NCBI RefSeq assembly: GCF_030063305.1
Contig: NZ_JASISV010000002.1
Span: 806,001-870,000, forward strand
Reading direction: 5' to 3'
Length of the DNA stretch: 64,000 nt
DNA from: Salinibacterium sp. G-O1
GTDB taxonomy: Bacteria > Actinomycetota > Actinomycetes > Actinomycetales > Microbacteriaceae
The translations under genes and the position numbers were made by a program. This document shows positions 52,355 through 61,247 of the stretch, one piece after another (position 1 is the first letter of the stretch; each line of letters opens with the position of its first letter). The notes below the pieces were generated by a model. That model searched no databases and was not told the origin of the DNA. It saw nothing but the letters and a program-made list of their open reading frames with translations.

Positions 52355-52650
52355 GATTTCGTCTTCCAGCAGTGCAGGTGCCAGTGTCTGCGGGCCGCGA
52401 GGTCGTTCGCTTCGCCCATGATCCCGTCGGCGCGCCACGTCACGGTGTGCGCGACCCCTGGAGCGATCTCGAGCCCGCATCCCGGGCATAGGTAGGACTT
52501 GGTCGCGCCGACCGCCGACAGCGGCTGTACGTTCCAGATCCCGTCGCGCTTGTCTTCGGTGCGCCGCATTCCCGCCAGCGCACGTGACAGGTCTGGCTCG
52601 TCGTCTTCTCTGCCCGAACGGCGACCGCGTGGGCGATTGGAACGGGGCAT
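52351..52650 (-). CDS. small conserved actinobacterial protein with CxxC and HxHC motifs
   Basis: A 99-residue protein: a basic, disordered N-terminus (MPRSNRPRGRRSGRED), then WNVQP, a zinc-ribbon-like LCPGCGLEIAPGVAH and RRHWHLHCWKTK at the end. The CxxC and HxHC groups could bind one zinc, giving an HNH- or treble-clef-like knuckle. Homologues in Microbacteriaceae are common but often named only as ATP/GTP-binding or hypothetical. ATG 52650 fits; the frame is open to 52746. Coupled to the hydrolase by ATGA. Confidence 0.75.
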   Translation of the reverse strand: MPRSNRPRGRRSGREDDEPDLSRALAGMRRTEDKRDGIWNVQPLSAVGATKSYLCPGCGLEIAPGVAHTVTWRADGIMGEANDLAARRHWHLHCWKTKS

Positions 52651-52712
52651 CCCTCCACTGTAGGCGAGGGTAACCTCGTGCGGAATCTGAACCCCACCCG
52701 ACGCTACCTGCG

Positions 52713-53390
52713 TCAGTACCAGCCGTTGTTCTCCGAGTGCTCCCACGCGCCACAGGGCGTGCTGTACCGGCTCGTGATGTAGCTGAGGCCCCAGGAGATC
52801 TGGGTGGCTGGGTTTGTCGCCCAGTCGGCGCCAGCCGAGGCCATCTTGTCGCCTGGCAGCGACTGCGGGATGCCGTACGCGCCGCTCGACGCGTTGTAGG
52901 CGTAGATGTTCCAGCCGGACTCTCTGTTCCAGAGCGCAACGAGACAGCTGTATTGGTCGTCGCCCATGCCCATTGACTGGAGCATGGACTGGGCGATGGC
53001 CTGCGCGCTGCCGGGGTCTGGCACGCCCGCCGCGGGAGCGCCCGAGGACGCCGGTGAGGATGCTTCGACCACGACAGGTTCTACGACCACAGGAACCGGA
53101 TCAGTGATGGAGAAGACATCGCGGCTGGCGACCGTGGTCGGTTCACCGGCGACGATGACCGACTGCAGCTCGACAGTTTGGACAGCGGCGGGAGCCACGA
53201 TTGTTCCGAAGTTGGAGGCCGATGTCGATGACGCCGAGGGCGGCGCAAGAGTGACGGCGATGAAGGCGAAAATGGCCAGGGACGCGAAGATTGGCAGCGA
53301 CCACGAGGTGCGAGTGTGGCGTCCTGAAACGTCTCCGCCAGCGCTCTTCAGCTGCGCACGAAGTTCGTCTATCCGAGAATGTCTACCCAC
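52713..53390 (-). CDS. secreted lytic transglycosylase-like protein
   Basis: A 225-residue exported protein: a cytoplasmic start (GRHSRIDELRAQL), one membrane/signal helix at about 32-52, a Val/Pro/Ser/Ala-rich linker, and a C-terminal transglycosylase-like domain from about 135. In it LVALWNRESGWNIYAYN holds the catalytic-type Glu, and SGAYGIPQSLPGDKM and the WGLSYITSRYSTPCGAWEH end are typical of actinobacterial SLT/APF-type proteins. It likely remodels peptidoglycan. Its stop is 62 nt before the start of the 99-residue gene. Confidence 0.85.
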   Translation of the reverse strand: MGRHSRIDELRAQLKSAGGDVSGRHTRTSWSLPIFASLAIFAFIAVTLAPPSASSTSASNFGTIVAPAAVQTVELQSVIVAGEPTTVASRDVFSITDPVPVVVEPVVVEASSPASSGAPAAGVPDPGSAQAIAQSMLQSMGMGDDQYSCLVALWNRESGWNIYAYNASSGAYGIPQSLPGDKMASAGADWATNPATQISWGLSYITSRYSTPCGAWEHSENNGWY

Positions 53391-53436
53391 GATTATGAAA
53401 TTTTAGACCAGAAAGCTGGGAAAGTCGCGTGCGTGC

Positions 53437-53988
53437 CTATTTAACCGCAAGCATGACGTCGATTACCGAGTCAAGCAGCAGGTCAACCTGTTGTTCGTTA
53501 TAGCCCCGTTTGACCGTGCGAAAGACGACTGTTCGCACCTGATCCACCGTCAGCGGGCGGCCGTGCTGGAAGTAGCCGATCATGCGCTCAGCGAAGGCAT
53601 CCACATCTTTCGGCTGGTAGCCCGTGGTCAACGGACCGACCCTGGAAAACTTGTGCCCCTCATCCCGTGCCAGCCTGTCGAGAACCGTCTGGGCGGAGCT
53701 TCTCGCCTTCGCATACCATGCGGCGCCGCCCTCCTGAGCGATCACCCGCTCCCGCTCCCTCAACGCAAAGGCGTCTTCGAGCCGCTCGAGCGCCGCGTCG
53801 ACGTGAGTCGTCGAGTATCCGCCCTTCTGCATGGCGAACGCCATGGTGCGAATGGTCTCGGCGTCCAGCACATTAGGCCGGTCGGCAGCGGCCGTGTACG
53901 CACGACGAGCCTCTTCGAGGAAGTCTTCGACCTGGTCGACGTTATAGCCGAGCCTTGACTTGCGGCTCCGAGGGAAAGTTGTGCTCAC
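53437..53988 (-). CDS. DivIVA domain-containing protein
   Basis: A 183-residue protein with two DivIVA-like repeats: FPRSRKSRLGYNVDQVEDFLEEAR (1-30) and VGPLTTGYQPKDVDAFAERMI (about 115-140), each followed by short helices. YSTTHVDAALERLEDAF and YNEQQVDLLLDSVIDVM are matching Y-x3-x-VD motifs. It probably associates with the membrane or division machinery. It lies 45 nt upstream of cdsA on the same side, in the usual Microbacteriaceae place. Confidence 0.82.
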   Translation of the reverse strand: MSTTFPRSRKSRLGYNVDQVEDFLEEARRAYTAAADRPNVLDAETIRTMAFAMQKGGYSTTHVDAALERLEDAFALRERERVIAQEGGAAWYAKARSSAQTVLDRLARDEGHKFSRVGPLTTGYQPKDVDAFAERMIGYFQHGRPLTVDQVRTVVFRTVKRGYNEQQVDLLLDSVIDVMLAVK

Positions 53989-54033
53989 CCCTCCATTGTG
54001 CCCGAGGTGCCGCGGTGATTCCTGACGACAGGC

Positions 54034-54909
54034 CTAGGTGAAGATCAGGAACAGAGCGTATGCAGCCGCGCCGGACAGCAATGACGAGTCAACGCGGTCG
54101 AGAAAGCCGCCGTGACCGGGCAGCCAGGTGCTGATGTCTTTGATCCCGAGATCGCGTTTGATGAGCGATTCGGCCAGATCTCCCGCGGTCGCGGTCAGCA
54201 CGAGCACCGCGCCGAGGATGACGCCCACCCACCACGGCTGTCCCAGCATGAAAATGGCGGTCAGGATGCCAGCGATCGTCGCCGCGGCGACGGAACCAGC
54301 GAAGCCCTCCCAGGTCTTCTTGGGACTGATGGTGGGCGCCATCGGATGCTTTCCGAAGGTCAGGCCCGTCGCGTACGCGCCGATGTCAACAGACACCACC
54401 ACGATCAGGAACGAGAGCGTCCACCACTGTCCGCCATCCTGAGCGGTCAGCAGCACCGTGAAGCCCGCCATGAAGGCGATGTAGATCATCACGAGGGCGC
54501 CAGCGCCGAGGTCGAGCAGAACTTCGCGGGCCGACGACCGAGCCGAGGGCCTGGCCAGCTCTACGAGCCGCCAGACCGCGATCAGTGCGATGCCGGCGAT
54601 GGTCACGAGCCAGTGGCCTGTCGCCAGCCAGTAGAACGCCGCGGGCACGACGGCCAGGGCTGCGATGAGCGCAGGGACCCGAGGAACCCGCCGGCCGGCG
54701 AATCGCAGAGCACTCGCCAGCTCCCAGGCCGTGAAGCCAACGAGCGCTCCAGCGAAGATCATGTAGAGCTCTTTGACGATCACGAGGCTCGCCACGAGGG
54801 CGAGTCCGAGCGCTAACCCAACGACTATCGCGCGAACAAGGGGCCGACCCGTTCGCGCGTTAATCTTGTCGTTGGTGGCGCGAACCTGCGCCTCAAAATC
54901 GCTTGCCAT
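54034..54909 (-). CDS. cdsA: phosphatidate cytidylyltransferase
   Basis: A 291-residue membrane enzyme with about eight helices. The C-terminal CDP-diglyceride synthetase signature is present: ISPKKTWEGFAGS, then GDLAESLIKRDLGIKD and GHGGFLDRVDS. It makes CDP-diacylglycerol, the precursor of phosphatidylglycerol, cardiolipin and phosphatidylinositol. The ATG overlaps the frr stop by one base. Confidence 0.95.
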   Translation of the reverse strand: MASDFEAQVRATNDKINARTGRPLVRAIVVGLALGLALVASLVIVKELYMIFAGALVGFTAWELASALRFAGRRVPRVPALIAALAVVPAAFYWLATGHWLVTIAGIALIAVWRLVELARPSARSSAREVLLDLGAGALVMIYIAFMAGFTVLLTAQDGGQWWTLSFLIVVVSVDIGAYATGLTFGKHPMAPTISPKKTWEGFAGSVAAATIAGILTAIFMLGQPWWVGVILGAVLVLTATAGDLAESLIKRDLGIKDISTWLPGHGGFLDRVDSSLLSGAAAYALFLIFT

Positions 54910-55460
54910 CAGACCTCGAGCAACTCAGCTTCCTTGCGCTTCAGGGCGTCATCAATCGCGTCGACGTGCTGCTTGGTTGCCGCTTCGAGATCCTTCTCGG
55001 CACGAGCAATCTCGTCTTCGCCGACCTCTTTCAGGCCGTCGAGGTCGTCTTTCGCCTTGCGGCGGATGTTGCGGAGGCTCACGCGAGCCTGCTCGGCCTT
55101 GTCGCGCACAATCTTGACGAACTCGCGACGACGCTCTTCGTTGAGCTCGGGCAGAGTTGCGCGAATGACGTTGCCATCGTTGCCGACGCTGGCACCGAGG
55201 TTGGATGCACCCACGATGGCCTTCTCGATGTCTTTGAGCGCGCTCTTGTCGTACGGCGTGATGAGAAGCGTGCGTGCCTCCTGGTTCACCATCGAGGCGA
55301 GCTGCGCGAGCGGGGTCGGGGTTCCGTAGTAGTCGACCAGAACGCGCTGGAACAGAGCGGGGTTCGCTCGTCCCGTTCGCACGGTTCCGAAGTCTTCTTT
55401 AGCGGCTTCGAGGGCCTTTTGCATCTTCTCTTTGGCTTCTGCCAAAACATCGCTGATCAC
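54909..55460 (-). CDS. frr: ribosome recycling factor
   Basis: A complete 183-residue RRF. The N-terminal helix, [24 protein letters not shown] and the beta domain [12 protein letters not shown], then [29 protein letters not shown] are the conserved parts. It splits post-termination ribosomes with EF-G. GTG start with AAGGAG upstream. Downstream of pyrH as usual. Confidence 0.97.
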   Translation of the reverse strand: MISDVLAEAKEKMQKALEAAKEDFGTVRTGRANPALFQRVLVDYYGTPTPLAQLASMVNQEARTLLITPYDKSALKDIEKAIVGASNLGASVGNDGNVIRATLPELNEERRREFVKIVRDKAEQARVSLRNIRRKAKDDLDGLKEVGEDEIARAEKDLEAATKQHVDAIDDALKRKEAELLEV

Positions 55461-55532
55461 GGCAACTCCTTTGCGTCGTGCTCAAGTTTAGAGGGAGAGC
55501 AGCCAGAGACATGCCAGCCCCACTGCTGAAAA

Positions 55533-56246
55533 CTAGTTGGAAACCAGAGTTCCGATCCGGTCGCCCCGGATGGCCTTGGTCAGATTGCCCGCAGGCTCCA
55601 TACCGAACACGACCATGGGCATGGAGTTATCCATGCACAGGCTGAACGCGGTGGAGTCAACAACTTTGAGCCCCTTGACGAGAGCCTCCTGATAGGTGAT
55701 CTCGTCGATCATCGTCGCGTCAGGGTTGGTGCGTGGGTCCGCGTCGTAGACGCCATCCACCCCGTTCTTCGCCACGAGCACGACCTGTGCATCGATCTCG
55801 AGTGCGCGCTGCGCCGCCACCGTGTCTGTGGAGAAGTAGGGCAGCCCTGCGCCAGCGCCGAAGATCACGACGCGGCCCTTCTCAAGGTGTCGCTCCGCAC
55901 GACGCGGGATGTACGGCTCAGCGACCTGGGTCATCGAAATGGCCGACTGCACCCGGGTTGCGGCTCCCGCCTGCTCTAGGAAGTCCTGCAGCGCAAGGGC
56001 GTTCATTACGGTACCGAGCATGCCCATGTAGTCCGCGCGGCCGCGATCCATTCCACGCTGGCTGAGTTCGGCGCCGCGGAAGAAGTTTCCCCCACCGACC
56101 ACGATCGCGATTTCGACCTCAGCGGATGCCGCGGCGATCTCTTTCGCGAGTGCTGAGACCACGTCGGGATTCACCCCGAGGGATCCCCCACCGAATGCTT
56201 CACCTGACAGTTTGAGCAAAACGCGGCGTGTGCGCTCCTCGGACAT
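55533..56246 (-). CDS. pyrH: uridylate kinase
   Basis: A 237-residue UMP kinase of the amino acid kinase fold: [72 protein letters not shown] and the C-terminal [15 protein letters not shown] are diagnostic. It phosphorylates UMP to UDP. AAGGAG precedes the ATG 56246. A hairpin separates it from tsf. Confidence 0.97.
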   Translation of the reverse strand: MSEERTRRVLLKLSGEAFGGGSLGVNPDVVSALAKEIAAASAEVEIAIVVGGGNFFRGAELSQRGMDRGRADYMGMLGTVMNALALQDFLEQAGAATRVQSAISMTQVAEPYIPRRAERHLEKGRVVIFGAGAGLPYFSTDTVAAQRALEIDAQVVLVAKNGVDGVYDADPRTNPDATMIDEITYQEALVKGLKVVDSTAFSLCMDNSMPMVVFGMEPAGNLTKAIRGDRIGTLVSN

Positions 56247-56335
56247 GATTCTCCTTTTGGGGGGGTCAGTGGGCCATGCTCAGGCGGACGGCTCCATACA
56301 GGCTATCCTCACGCGCATGCGCCCGGACACAACTC

Positions 56336-56380
56336 GAGCCTGCCCCGACGATCACCTATGCGGTGATGCGGGACAGGCTC
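56336..56380 (-). terminator. strong hairpin after tsf
   Basis: Outer arms GAGCCTG-C-CCCG and CGGG-A-CAGGCTC pair with one mismatch; inside them ATCACC (56351-56356) and GGTGAT (56362-56367) pair across TATGC. The structure begins 16 nt after the tsf stop on the minus strand. No U-tract is present, so this may be a terminator or an attenuating/processing structure before pyrH. Confidence 0.55.
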
Positions 56381-56395
56381 GGAGGTTGATATTGC

Positions 56396-57223
56396 TTAGG
56401 CGCCGACCTTGAAGCGGGCGAACCCGGTCACGTCGATCTTCGCGTCTGCAAGAACCTTGCTGATCGTGAGCTTGTTGTCGCGTGCGTAGTCCTGCTCGAG
56501 CAGGGCAACCTGCTTGAGGTAGGCGTTCACACGACCCTCGACGATCTTCGGGAGCGCAGCTTCTGGCTTGCCTTCGCCGCGGCTGATCTCCTCGACGATG
56601 CGACGTTCGTTCTCAACGTCAGCGGCCGGGATGTCTTCGCGGGTCAGGTACTGCGGGTCTGCGAACGAGATGTGCTGCGCAATGCTGCGAGCAGTCTCCG
56701 CGTCGTCGCCGGTGTACGACAGCACAACGCCGACCTGCGGTGGCAGGTCTTTGTTGGTGCGGTGAAGGTAGACCGAGAACTTGTCGCCGGCGATGCGGAT
56801 AACGCGACGCAGCTCAACCTTCTCGCCGAGGATTGCCGCCTCGTCGTCGATAACCGCTGCGATGGTCTTGCCATCGGAGTTCACGGCGAGCGCTGCTTCG
56901 AGGGTCTCCGCGCCTGAGTCGGCGAGAGCCTTGAGTACAACATTGCCCAGGGCGACGAACTTGTCGCTCTTGGCCACGAAGTCGGTCTCGCACGCGAGTT
57001 CGATCATCGTGGTGGCGGTTGCGCTCTCGACGGCGGCGATGAGGCCTTCGCTCGTGGAGCGGTCGGCACGCTTCGCGTTACCCTTCGCACCTTTGAGTCG
57101 CAGGATCTCGACGGCCTTCTCGAGGTCGCCCTCGGCTTCGACGAGGGCGTTCTTGGTGTCGACCATGCCGGTGCCGAGGCGCTCGCGCAGGGCCTTGATG
57201 TCAGCGAGACTAATGTCTGCCAT
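56396..57223 (-). CDS. tsf: elongation factor Ts
   Basis: A 275-residue full-length EF-Ts: ADIKALRERLGTGMVDTKNAL, EKAVEILRLKG, then ELACETDFVAKSDKF and the C-terminal LLEQDYARDNKLT are conserved. It recycles EF-Tu. It follows rpsB after 52 nt and a hairpin lies beyond its stop. Confidence 0.97.
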   Translation of the reverse strand: MADISLADIKALRERLGTGMVDTKNALVEAEGDLEKAVEILRLKGAKGNAKRADRSTSEGLIAAVESATATTMIELACETDFVAKSDKFVALGNVVLKALADSGAETLEAALAVNSDGKTIAAVIDDEAAILGEKVELRRVIRIAGDKFSVYLHRTNKDLPPQVGVVLSYTGDDAETARSIAQHISFADPQYLTREDIPAADVENERRIVEEISRGEGKPEAALPKIVEGRVNAYLKQVALLEQDYARDNKLTISKVLADAKIDVTGFARFKVGA

Positions 57224-57275
57224 TGTTCTTCCTCACTCTTGGGAAGGCACTCTCGATCAACGAGAGCGCCAAAGA

Positions 57276-58301
57276 TTACTTTGCGGCTGCTGGCTTCTTG
57301 GGGGCTGCCTTTGCAGCGGTCTTCTCAGCAACGGGAGCCTTCTCGGCGTCGGTTGCTTCGGCCTCGATCTTCGCCTCAGTGGCTTCGTCGGACTCGACCT
57401 TGTGCTCAGGAACGACGGTCGCGTCAGCGGCGTCCTCCTTCTCGGCGACAACAGCGTCAGCGTCGTTTTCCTCGACGGGAGCGGCGGCAGGCTCTTTGGC
57501 CTCGGCGCCAGCCTCGGTCGACGCGGTCTCGGAAGACTCGGTCTCGGACGATGCGAGAAGCTCAGCTTCCCACGCGGCCAGCGGCTCGACCTCGGCACCA
57601 TCTTCGGGCTTCTGGTGACGCTGGATGAGGCCCTCGGCTGCTGCGTCGGCGATGATGCGGGTCAGCAGGCCAACCGAGCGGATGGCGTCGTCGTTGCCCG
57701 GGATCGGGTACTGGACGTCGTCCGGGTCGCAGTTGGTGTCGAGGATCGCGATGACGGGGATGTTGAGCTTGTGCGCCTCGTCGATGGCGAGGTGCTCCTT
57801 TTTGGTGTCAACGATCCACACAGCAGAAGGGGTCTTCGTCAGGTTACGGATACCACCGAGGCTCTTCTGGAGCTTGATGAGCTCGCGCTTCTGGATGAGC
57901 AGCTCCTTCTTCGTGAAACCACGCGTGGTGTCGTCGAAGTCGACCTCTTCGAGCTCCTTCATGCGTGCAAGACGCTTGGAGACGGTCTGGAAGTTGGTGA
58001 GGAGCCCACCGAGCCAACGCTGGTTGACGTACGGCTGGCCGACGCGCATGGCCTGCTCGGCGATGGAGCCCTGGGCCTGCTTCTTGGTACCGACGAACAG
58101 GATGGTTCCGCCGTGAGCGACGGTCTCCTTGACGTAGTCGTAGGTCGCGTCGATGTGCTTGAGCGACTGCTGCAGGTCGATGATGTGGCTGCCCGAACGC
58201 TCGGTCAGGATGAAGCGCTTCATCTTCGGGTTCCAACGGCGGGTCTGGTGCCCAAAGTGGACGCCGCTGTCAAGCAGCTGGCGAATGGTTACAACGGCCA
58301 T
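57276..58301 (-). CDS. rpsB: 30S ribosomal protein S2 with a long acidic C-terminal tail
   Basis: Residues 1 to about 255 are a typical S2 ([60 protein letters not shown]). After this comes an ~85-residue Ala/Glu-rich tail ending APKKPAAAK, longer than in most bacteria but usual in this lineage. The ATG 58301 is preceded by AAGGAG; the upstream in-frame start at 58322 is not supported. The 5' region has a perfect 16-bp palindrome and a likely promoter. Confidence 0.97.
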   Translation of the reverse strand: MAVVTIRQLLDSGVHFGHQTRRWNPKMKRFILTERSGSHIIDLQQSLKHIDATYDYVKETVAHGGTILFVGTKKQAQGSIAEQAMRVGQPYVNQRWLGGLLTNFQTVSKRLARMKELEEVDFDDTTRGFTKKELLIQKRELIKLQKSLGGIRNLTKTPSAVWIVDTKKEHLAIDEAHKLNIPVIAILDTNCDPDDVQYPIPGNDDAIRSVGLLTRIIADAAAEGLIQRHQKPEDGAEVEPLAAWEAELLASSETESSETASTEAGAEAKEPAAAPVEENDADAVVAEKEDAADATVVPEHKVESDEATEAKIEAEATDAEKAPVAEKTAAKAAPKKPAAAK

Positions 58302-58449
58302 GACCGTGCTCCTTCTCGGCACACTGCTTTTTCGCAGTCTCGTGCCATTTCTCAGTTATTCCCGCTACCGGTCGGTGCGGAACCTGGTGCCCGGGCACAC
58401 AACCGCCTGTTGCCAGGACTGAATGGATGTGGTGGCCGCAAGGTGTTCT

Positions 58450-58465
58450 GTCCGGAATTCCGGAC
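58450..58465. promoter_or_regulatory. perfect 16-bp palindrome in the rpsB leader
   Basis: GTCCGGAATTCCGGAC is self-complementary and is extended by near-symmetric GTTC/GAAC flanks. It lies 149 nt before the rpsB start, just downstream of the likely promoter. It may be an operator or, as RNA, an S2-responsive element. Confidence 0.45.
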
Positions 58466-58512
58466 GAACACGGGCACGCGTAGTCACTCGAATTGCTTCG
58501 AGTGCTTCGGAA

Positions 58513-58518
58513 ATGATA
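58513..58518 (-). promoter_or_regulatory. candidate -10 box of the rpsB operon
   Basis: Minus-strand TATCAT preceded by TGC (extended -10 form) lies about 212 nt before the ATG, leaving a leader that contains the 16-bp palindrome. The -35 element is not clear. The rest of 58302-58611 holds no supported gene. Confidence 0.4.
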
Positions 58519-58611
58519 GCACCGCTCCCCCACCCGGCGCAGTCACGGGCTTTTGTCCACCGATCGCGGCGGCGAAAGGGCCGGCCCGGCTGGCTCCGCG
58601 AACATGAGTGG

Positions 58612-59088
58612 ATGATCCGATCCATCGCCATTCTCGCACTGACGTTACTCGCGCCGGGTTTGATCACCGCGCTCCCACCGCAGCCGGCCTGGCAGTGGCC
58701 CGTAGATACGCCGAGGGTGGTGGTGCGACCGTTCATCGCGCCGGCCGGTCCGTACGCGAGCGGTCACCGCGGCATCGACGTGGTCGCCGAGGGCGGCAGG
58801 GTTTTCGCCCCTGCGGAGGGAACCGTGCACTTTGCCGGAACCGTCGTCGATCGCCCTGTGCTGTCGATCCGGCACGCCGGGGGCCTGATATCGAGCTTCG
58901 AACCCGTGGAGACAACTCTCCGCCAGGGAGACGCCGTGGCGCGGGGTGACCCGATCGGAACGGCTCTGCCCGGTCACTGTTCAGGAACCTGCCTGCATTT
59001 CGGGGTTCGCCTGGATGGTGAGTACGTGTCGCCGTTGCTCTACCTGGGCGGAGTCTCCCCGTCCGTGCTGCTGCCGACCAGGAGGTGA
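58612..59088 (+). CDS. M23-family (LytM-like) protein with altered active site
   Basis: A 158-residue exported protein: hydrophobic signal (about 2-22), then a compact peptidase-like domain. HRGIDVV carries the first zinc ligands (His and Asp), but the usual H-x-H motif reads CLHFGV, so the first histidine is replaced by cysteine. It may be inactive and act as a regulator or binder, or use Cys as ligand. The family normally cleaves peptidoglycan cross-bridges. The start ATG 58612 gives a proper signal. Its 3' end overlaps the MMPL gene by 49 nt. Confidence 0.8.
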   Translation: MIRSIAILALTLLAPGLITALPPQPAWQWPVDTPRVVVRPFIAPAGPYASGHRGIDVVAEGGRVFAPAEGTVHFAGTVVDRPVLSIRHAGGLISSFEPVETTLRQGDAVARGDPIGTALPGHCSGTCLHFGVRLDGEYVSPLLYLGGVSPSVLLPTRR

Positions 59089-61187
59089 GCGTGACGGTCA
59101 CCCTTACGGTGAGCATGGTGGTGAGCCGGGCGGGCCGGCCACCAGAACTTCTCGCCAGCGATGAACGCCAGTGACGGCACGATGACGGTGCGCACCAGGA
59201 GAGTGTCGAGCAGCACACCGATGCAAACGATGATCCCGATCTGGGTGAGGGTGATGAGCGGCAGCACTCCCAGCACCGCGAAGACCGCGGCCAGCAGGAT
59301 TCCCGCGCTGGTGATGACGCCACCCGTTGACGACAGCGCCCTGATCATTCCCACTCTGGTGCCGTGCTCGACGGCCTCCTCCTTCGCGCGGGTCACCAGG
59401 AAGATGTTGTAGTCGACCCCCAGCGCCACCAGGAAGAGGAAGGAGAAGAGCACAACGTTCGTGTCGATGGCCGGGAATCCGAACACGGACTCGAACAGCA
59501 ACCAGCTCGCACCAAGACTTGCGAAGAAGGAGGCGACCACGGTCGCCAGCAGCAGCAGCGGCGCCACGAACGAGCGAAGCAGCAGCACCAGCACGAGGAA
59601 GACCAGCGCCAGGATGAGCGGGATCACGAGATCCTGGTCGGCCGTCTGCGCCGCGTTCACGTCAAGGGTCTGCGCGTCGAGGCCACCGACGATGGCATCG
59701 GCCCCATCGATCGAGTGCACGGTGTCGCGGAGAGCCGTGACGGCAGCGAACGATTCGGGGGTTTCTGCCGCGGCATCCAGCACGACGTCGATCTGGGTGA
59801 TCGTGCCGTCGGTCGCGCCGGGCGTGGCCGAGACGACTCCGTCGACGGAGGCCGCGGCATCCGCCACTTTCTGCGCTGAGTCGTCGTTGGCGATGATCAC
59901 CACGGGTGATCCGCTGCCGGCAGAGAAGGCGTCGGCCAGCACGTTCTGGCCCACGACCGCCTCAGGAACGGCCGTGAACTTCTCGGTCTGGGCAAGTCCG
60001 ATGCGAATCTGGGGTACGCCGAGCGCGAGGCCGCCCAGGACGAGCGCGCCGATGATGGCCACCACCACCGGCTTTTTCGAGACCATGGTGCCGAGGCGGT
60101 GCCACACGCCGCGCTCGGTGCTGCCCTCAGACCCGAACTTCGGGATGTACGGCCAGAACAGGCCGCGGCCGAACAGCACCAGGGCTGCGGGCAGTACGAA
60201 CAGGGCGAAGATCATCGCGATGACAACGCCAATCGCGCAGGCGATGCCGAGCGCGCGGTTGCCGTCGAGTTGCGCGAACGCGAGAGTGAGCAGCGCCAGA
60301 ACGACGGTGCTGCCGCTGGCGATGATCGCCGGTCCGGCGCCGCGGAGCGCCTTCGCCATCGCGGCCCGACGGTCTTCGACGGCGCGCAGTTCATCCCGGT
60401 AGCGGGCGATCAGGAGTAGCGCGTAGTTGGTGCCGGCACCAAACACGAGCACGGACAGGATGCCTGTGACCGAGGCGTCGAGGGCAATCCCCAGCAAGGA
60501 TGCGACCCTGGTCGCCACGATTCCGGCGAGTCCGTCGGCGAGCCCGACCACGATGAGCGGCACGAGCCAGAGCCACGGGCTGCGGTACGTGATCAGGAGC
60601 AGGACCGCGACAACGATCACGGTGGTGAGCAGGAGGGTGAAGTCTGCACCCTCGAAGACGGCTGCCACATCGACCGCGAACCCCTCAGGCCCGGTGAGCA
60701 AAGCGGTGATGCCGCTGGGCAAGTCGGCGTTAGCGATGGTGCGGATCTCCGCTGCGCGATCGGCCTGCTCCGACACTTCGTCGATCGCTTCGAGAGGAAC
60801 GACCACCAGGGCGACCGTGCCGTCATCGGAGATGCTGGGCGGCGGAACAAACCCGTCGATGGAAAGATCGGCAAGCTCTGACGTCTTCTCGGTGATCGCT
60901 GCGATGTCTGAGTCGCTCAGGATGTCGCGGCTGGAGTCGTCCGCACCCGCGTCGCCAGCGCTCCGGCTGAACACAAGCAGCGCCGCGCTCGCGTCAGACC
61001 CCGGGAGGCTCTGTTGCGCATCCGCGACGAGCGACGACTCCGCGCTTTCCGGAAGCCCCACGCCCGGAGAGGATTCGCCTGCTGCGCCCGACCCGATCGA
61101 GAAGAGGGTTCCAGCAGCCAGAACGGCTCCCACCAGAAACATCCACGAGGTTCTGTGAGCGGTGATGGCGTGCACTAGGCGATTCAT
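59040..61187 (-). CDS. MMPL family transporter (RND-like exporter)
   Basis: A 715-residue polytopic protein with the twice-repeated MMPL layout: a first helix at about 15-35, an extracytoplasmic domain to about 170, six helices (about 175-345, containing GAGTNYALLLIARYRDEL), a second external domain (about 400-510) and six more helices (about 520-680, with GVDYNIFLVTRAKEE). GxxxDY and GxxxNY motifs mark the proton-relay helices. It exports lipids or drugs by proton-motive force; the substrate is unknown. ATG 61187 is preceded by GAAAGAG. Controlled by the divergent MarR gene. Confidence 0.9.
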   Translation of the reverse strand: MNRLVHAITAHRTSWMFLVGAVLAAGTLFSIGSGAAGESSPGVGLPESAESSLVADAQQSLPGSDASAALLVFSRSAGDAGADDSSRDILSDSDIAAITEKTSELADLSIDGFVPPPSISDDGTVALVVVPLEAIDEVSEQADRAAEIRTIANADLPSGITALLTGPEGFAVDVAAVFEGADFTLLLTTVIVVAVLLLITYRSPWLWLVPLIVVGLADGLAGIVATRVASLLGIALDASVTGILSVLVFGAGTNYALLLIARYRDELRAVEDRRAAMAKALRGAGPAIIASGSTVVLALLTLAFAQLDGNRALGIACAIGVVIAMIFALFVLPAALVLFGRGLFWPYIPKFGSEGSTERGVWHRLGTMVSKKPVVVAIIGALVLGGLALGVPQIRIGLAQTEKFTAVPEAVVGQNVLADAFSAGSGSPVVIIANDDSAQKVADAAASVDGVVSATPGATDGTITQIDVVLDAAAETPESFAAVTALRDTVHSIDGADAIVGGLDAQTLDVNAAQTADQDLVIPLILALVFLVLVLLLRSFVAPLLLLATVVASFFASLGASWLLFESVFGFPAIDTNVVLFSFLFLVALGVDYNIFLVTRAKEEAVEHGTRVGMIRALSSTGGVITSAGILLAAVFAVLGVLPLITLTQIGIIVCIGVLLDTLLVRTVIVPSLAFIAGEKFWWPARPAHHHAHRKGDRHAHLLVGSSTDGETPPR

Positions 61188-61193
61188 GATCTC

Positions 61194-61208
61194 TTTCGAT
61201 TGTCGAAA
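61194..61208. promoter_or_regulatory. MarR-type operator between the MMPL and MarR genes
   Basis: Perfect arms TTTCGA (61194-61199) and TCGAAA (61203-61208) around TTG; a second, weaker TCGA-centred dyad CTT-CTCGAAC-AAG lies at 61215-61227. Together they cover the promoters of both genes and fit autoregulation by the MarR protein. Confidence 0.6.
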
Positions 61209-61224
61209 TACTTACTTCTCGAAC

Positions 61225-61240
61225 AAGATAGCGCTAAAGT
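61225..61240. promoter_or_regulatory. divergent -10 boxes of the MMPL and MarR genes
   Basis: TATCTT on the minus strand (61225-61230) serves the MMPL gene with a leader of about 30 nt. TAAAGT on the plus strand (61235-61240) is 7 nt before the MarR ATG 61248 and is likely leaderless. Confidence 0.45.
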
Positions 61241-61247
61241 TGCTGAC

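Noticed and set aside
59461-60402. 313-codon open frame antisense to the MMPL gene
   Set aside because: Ser/Thr/Ala-rich shadow translation; the MMPL frame carries the conserved membrane motifs.
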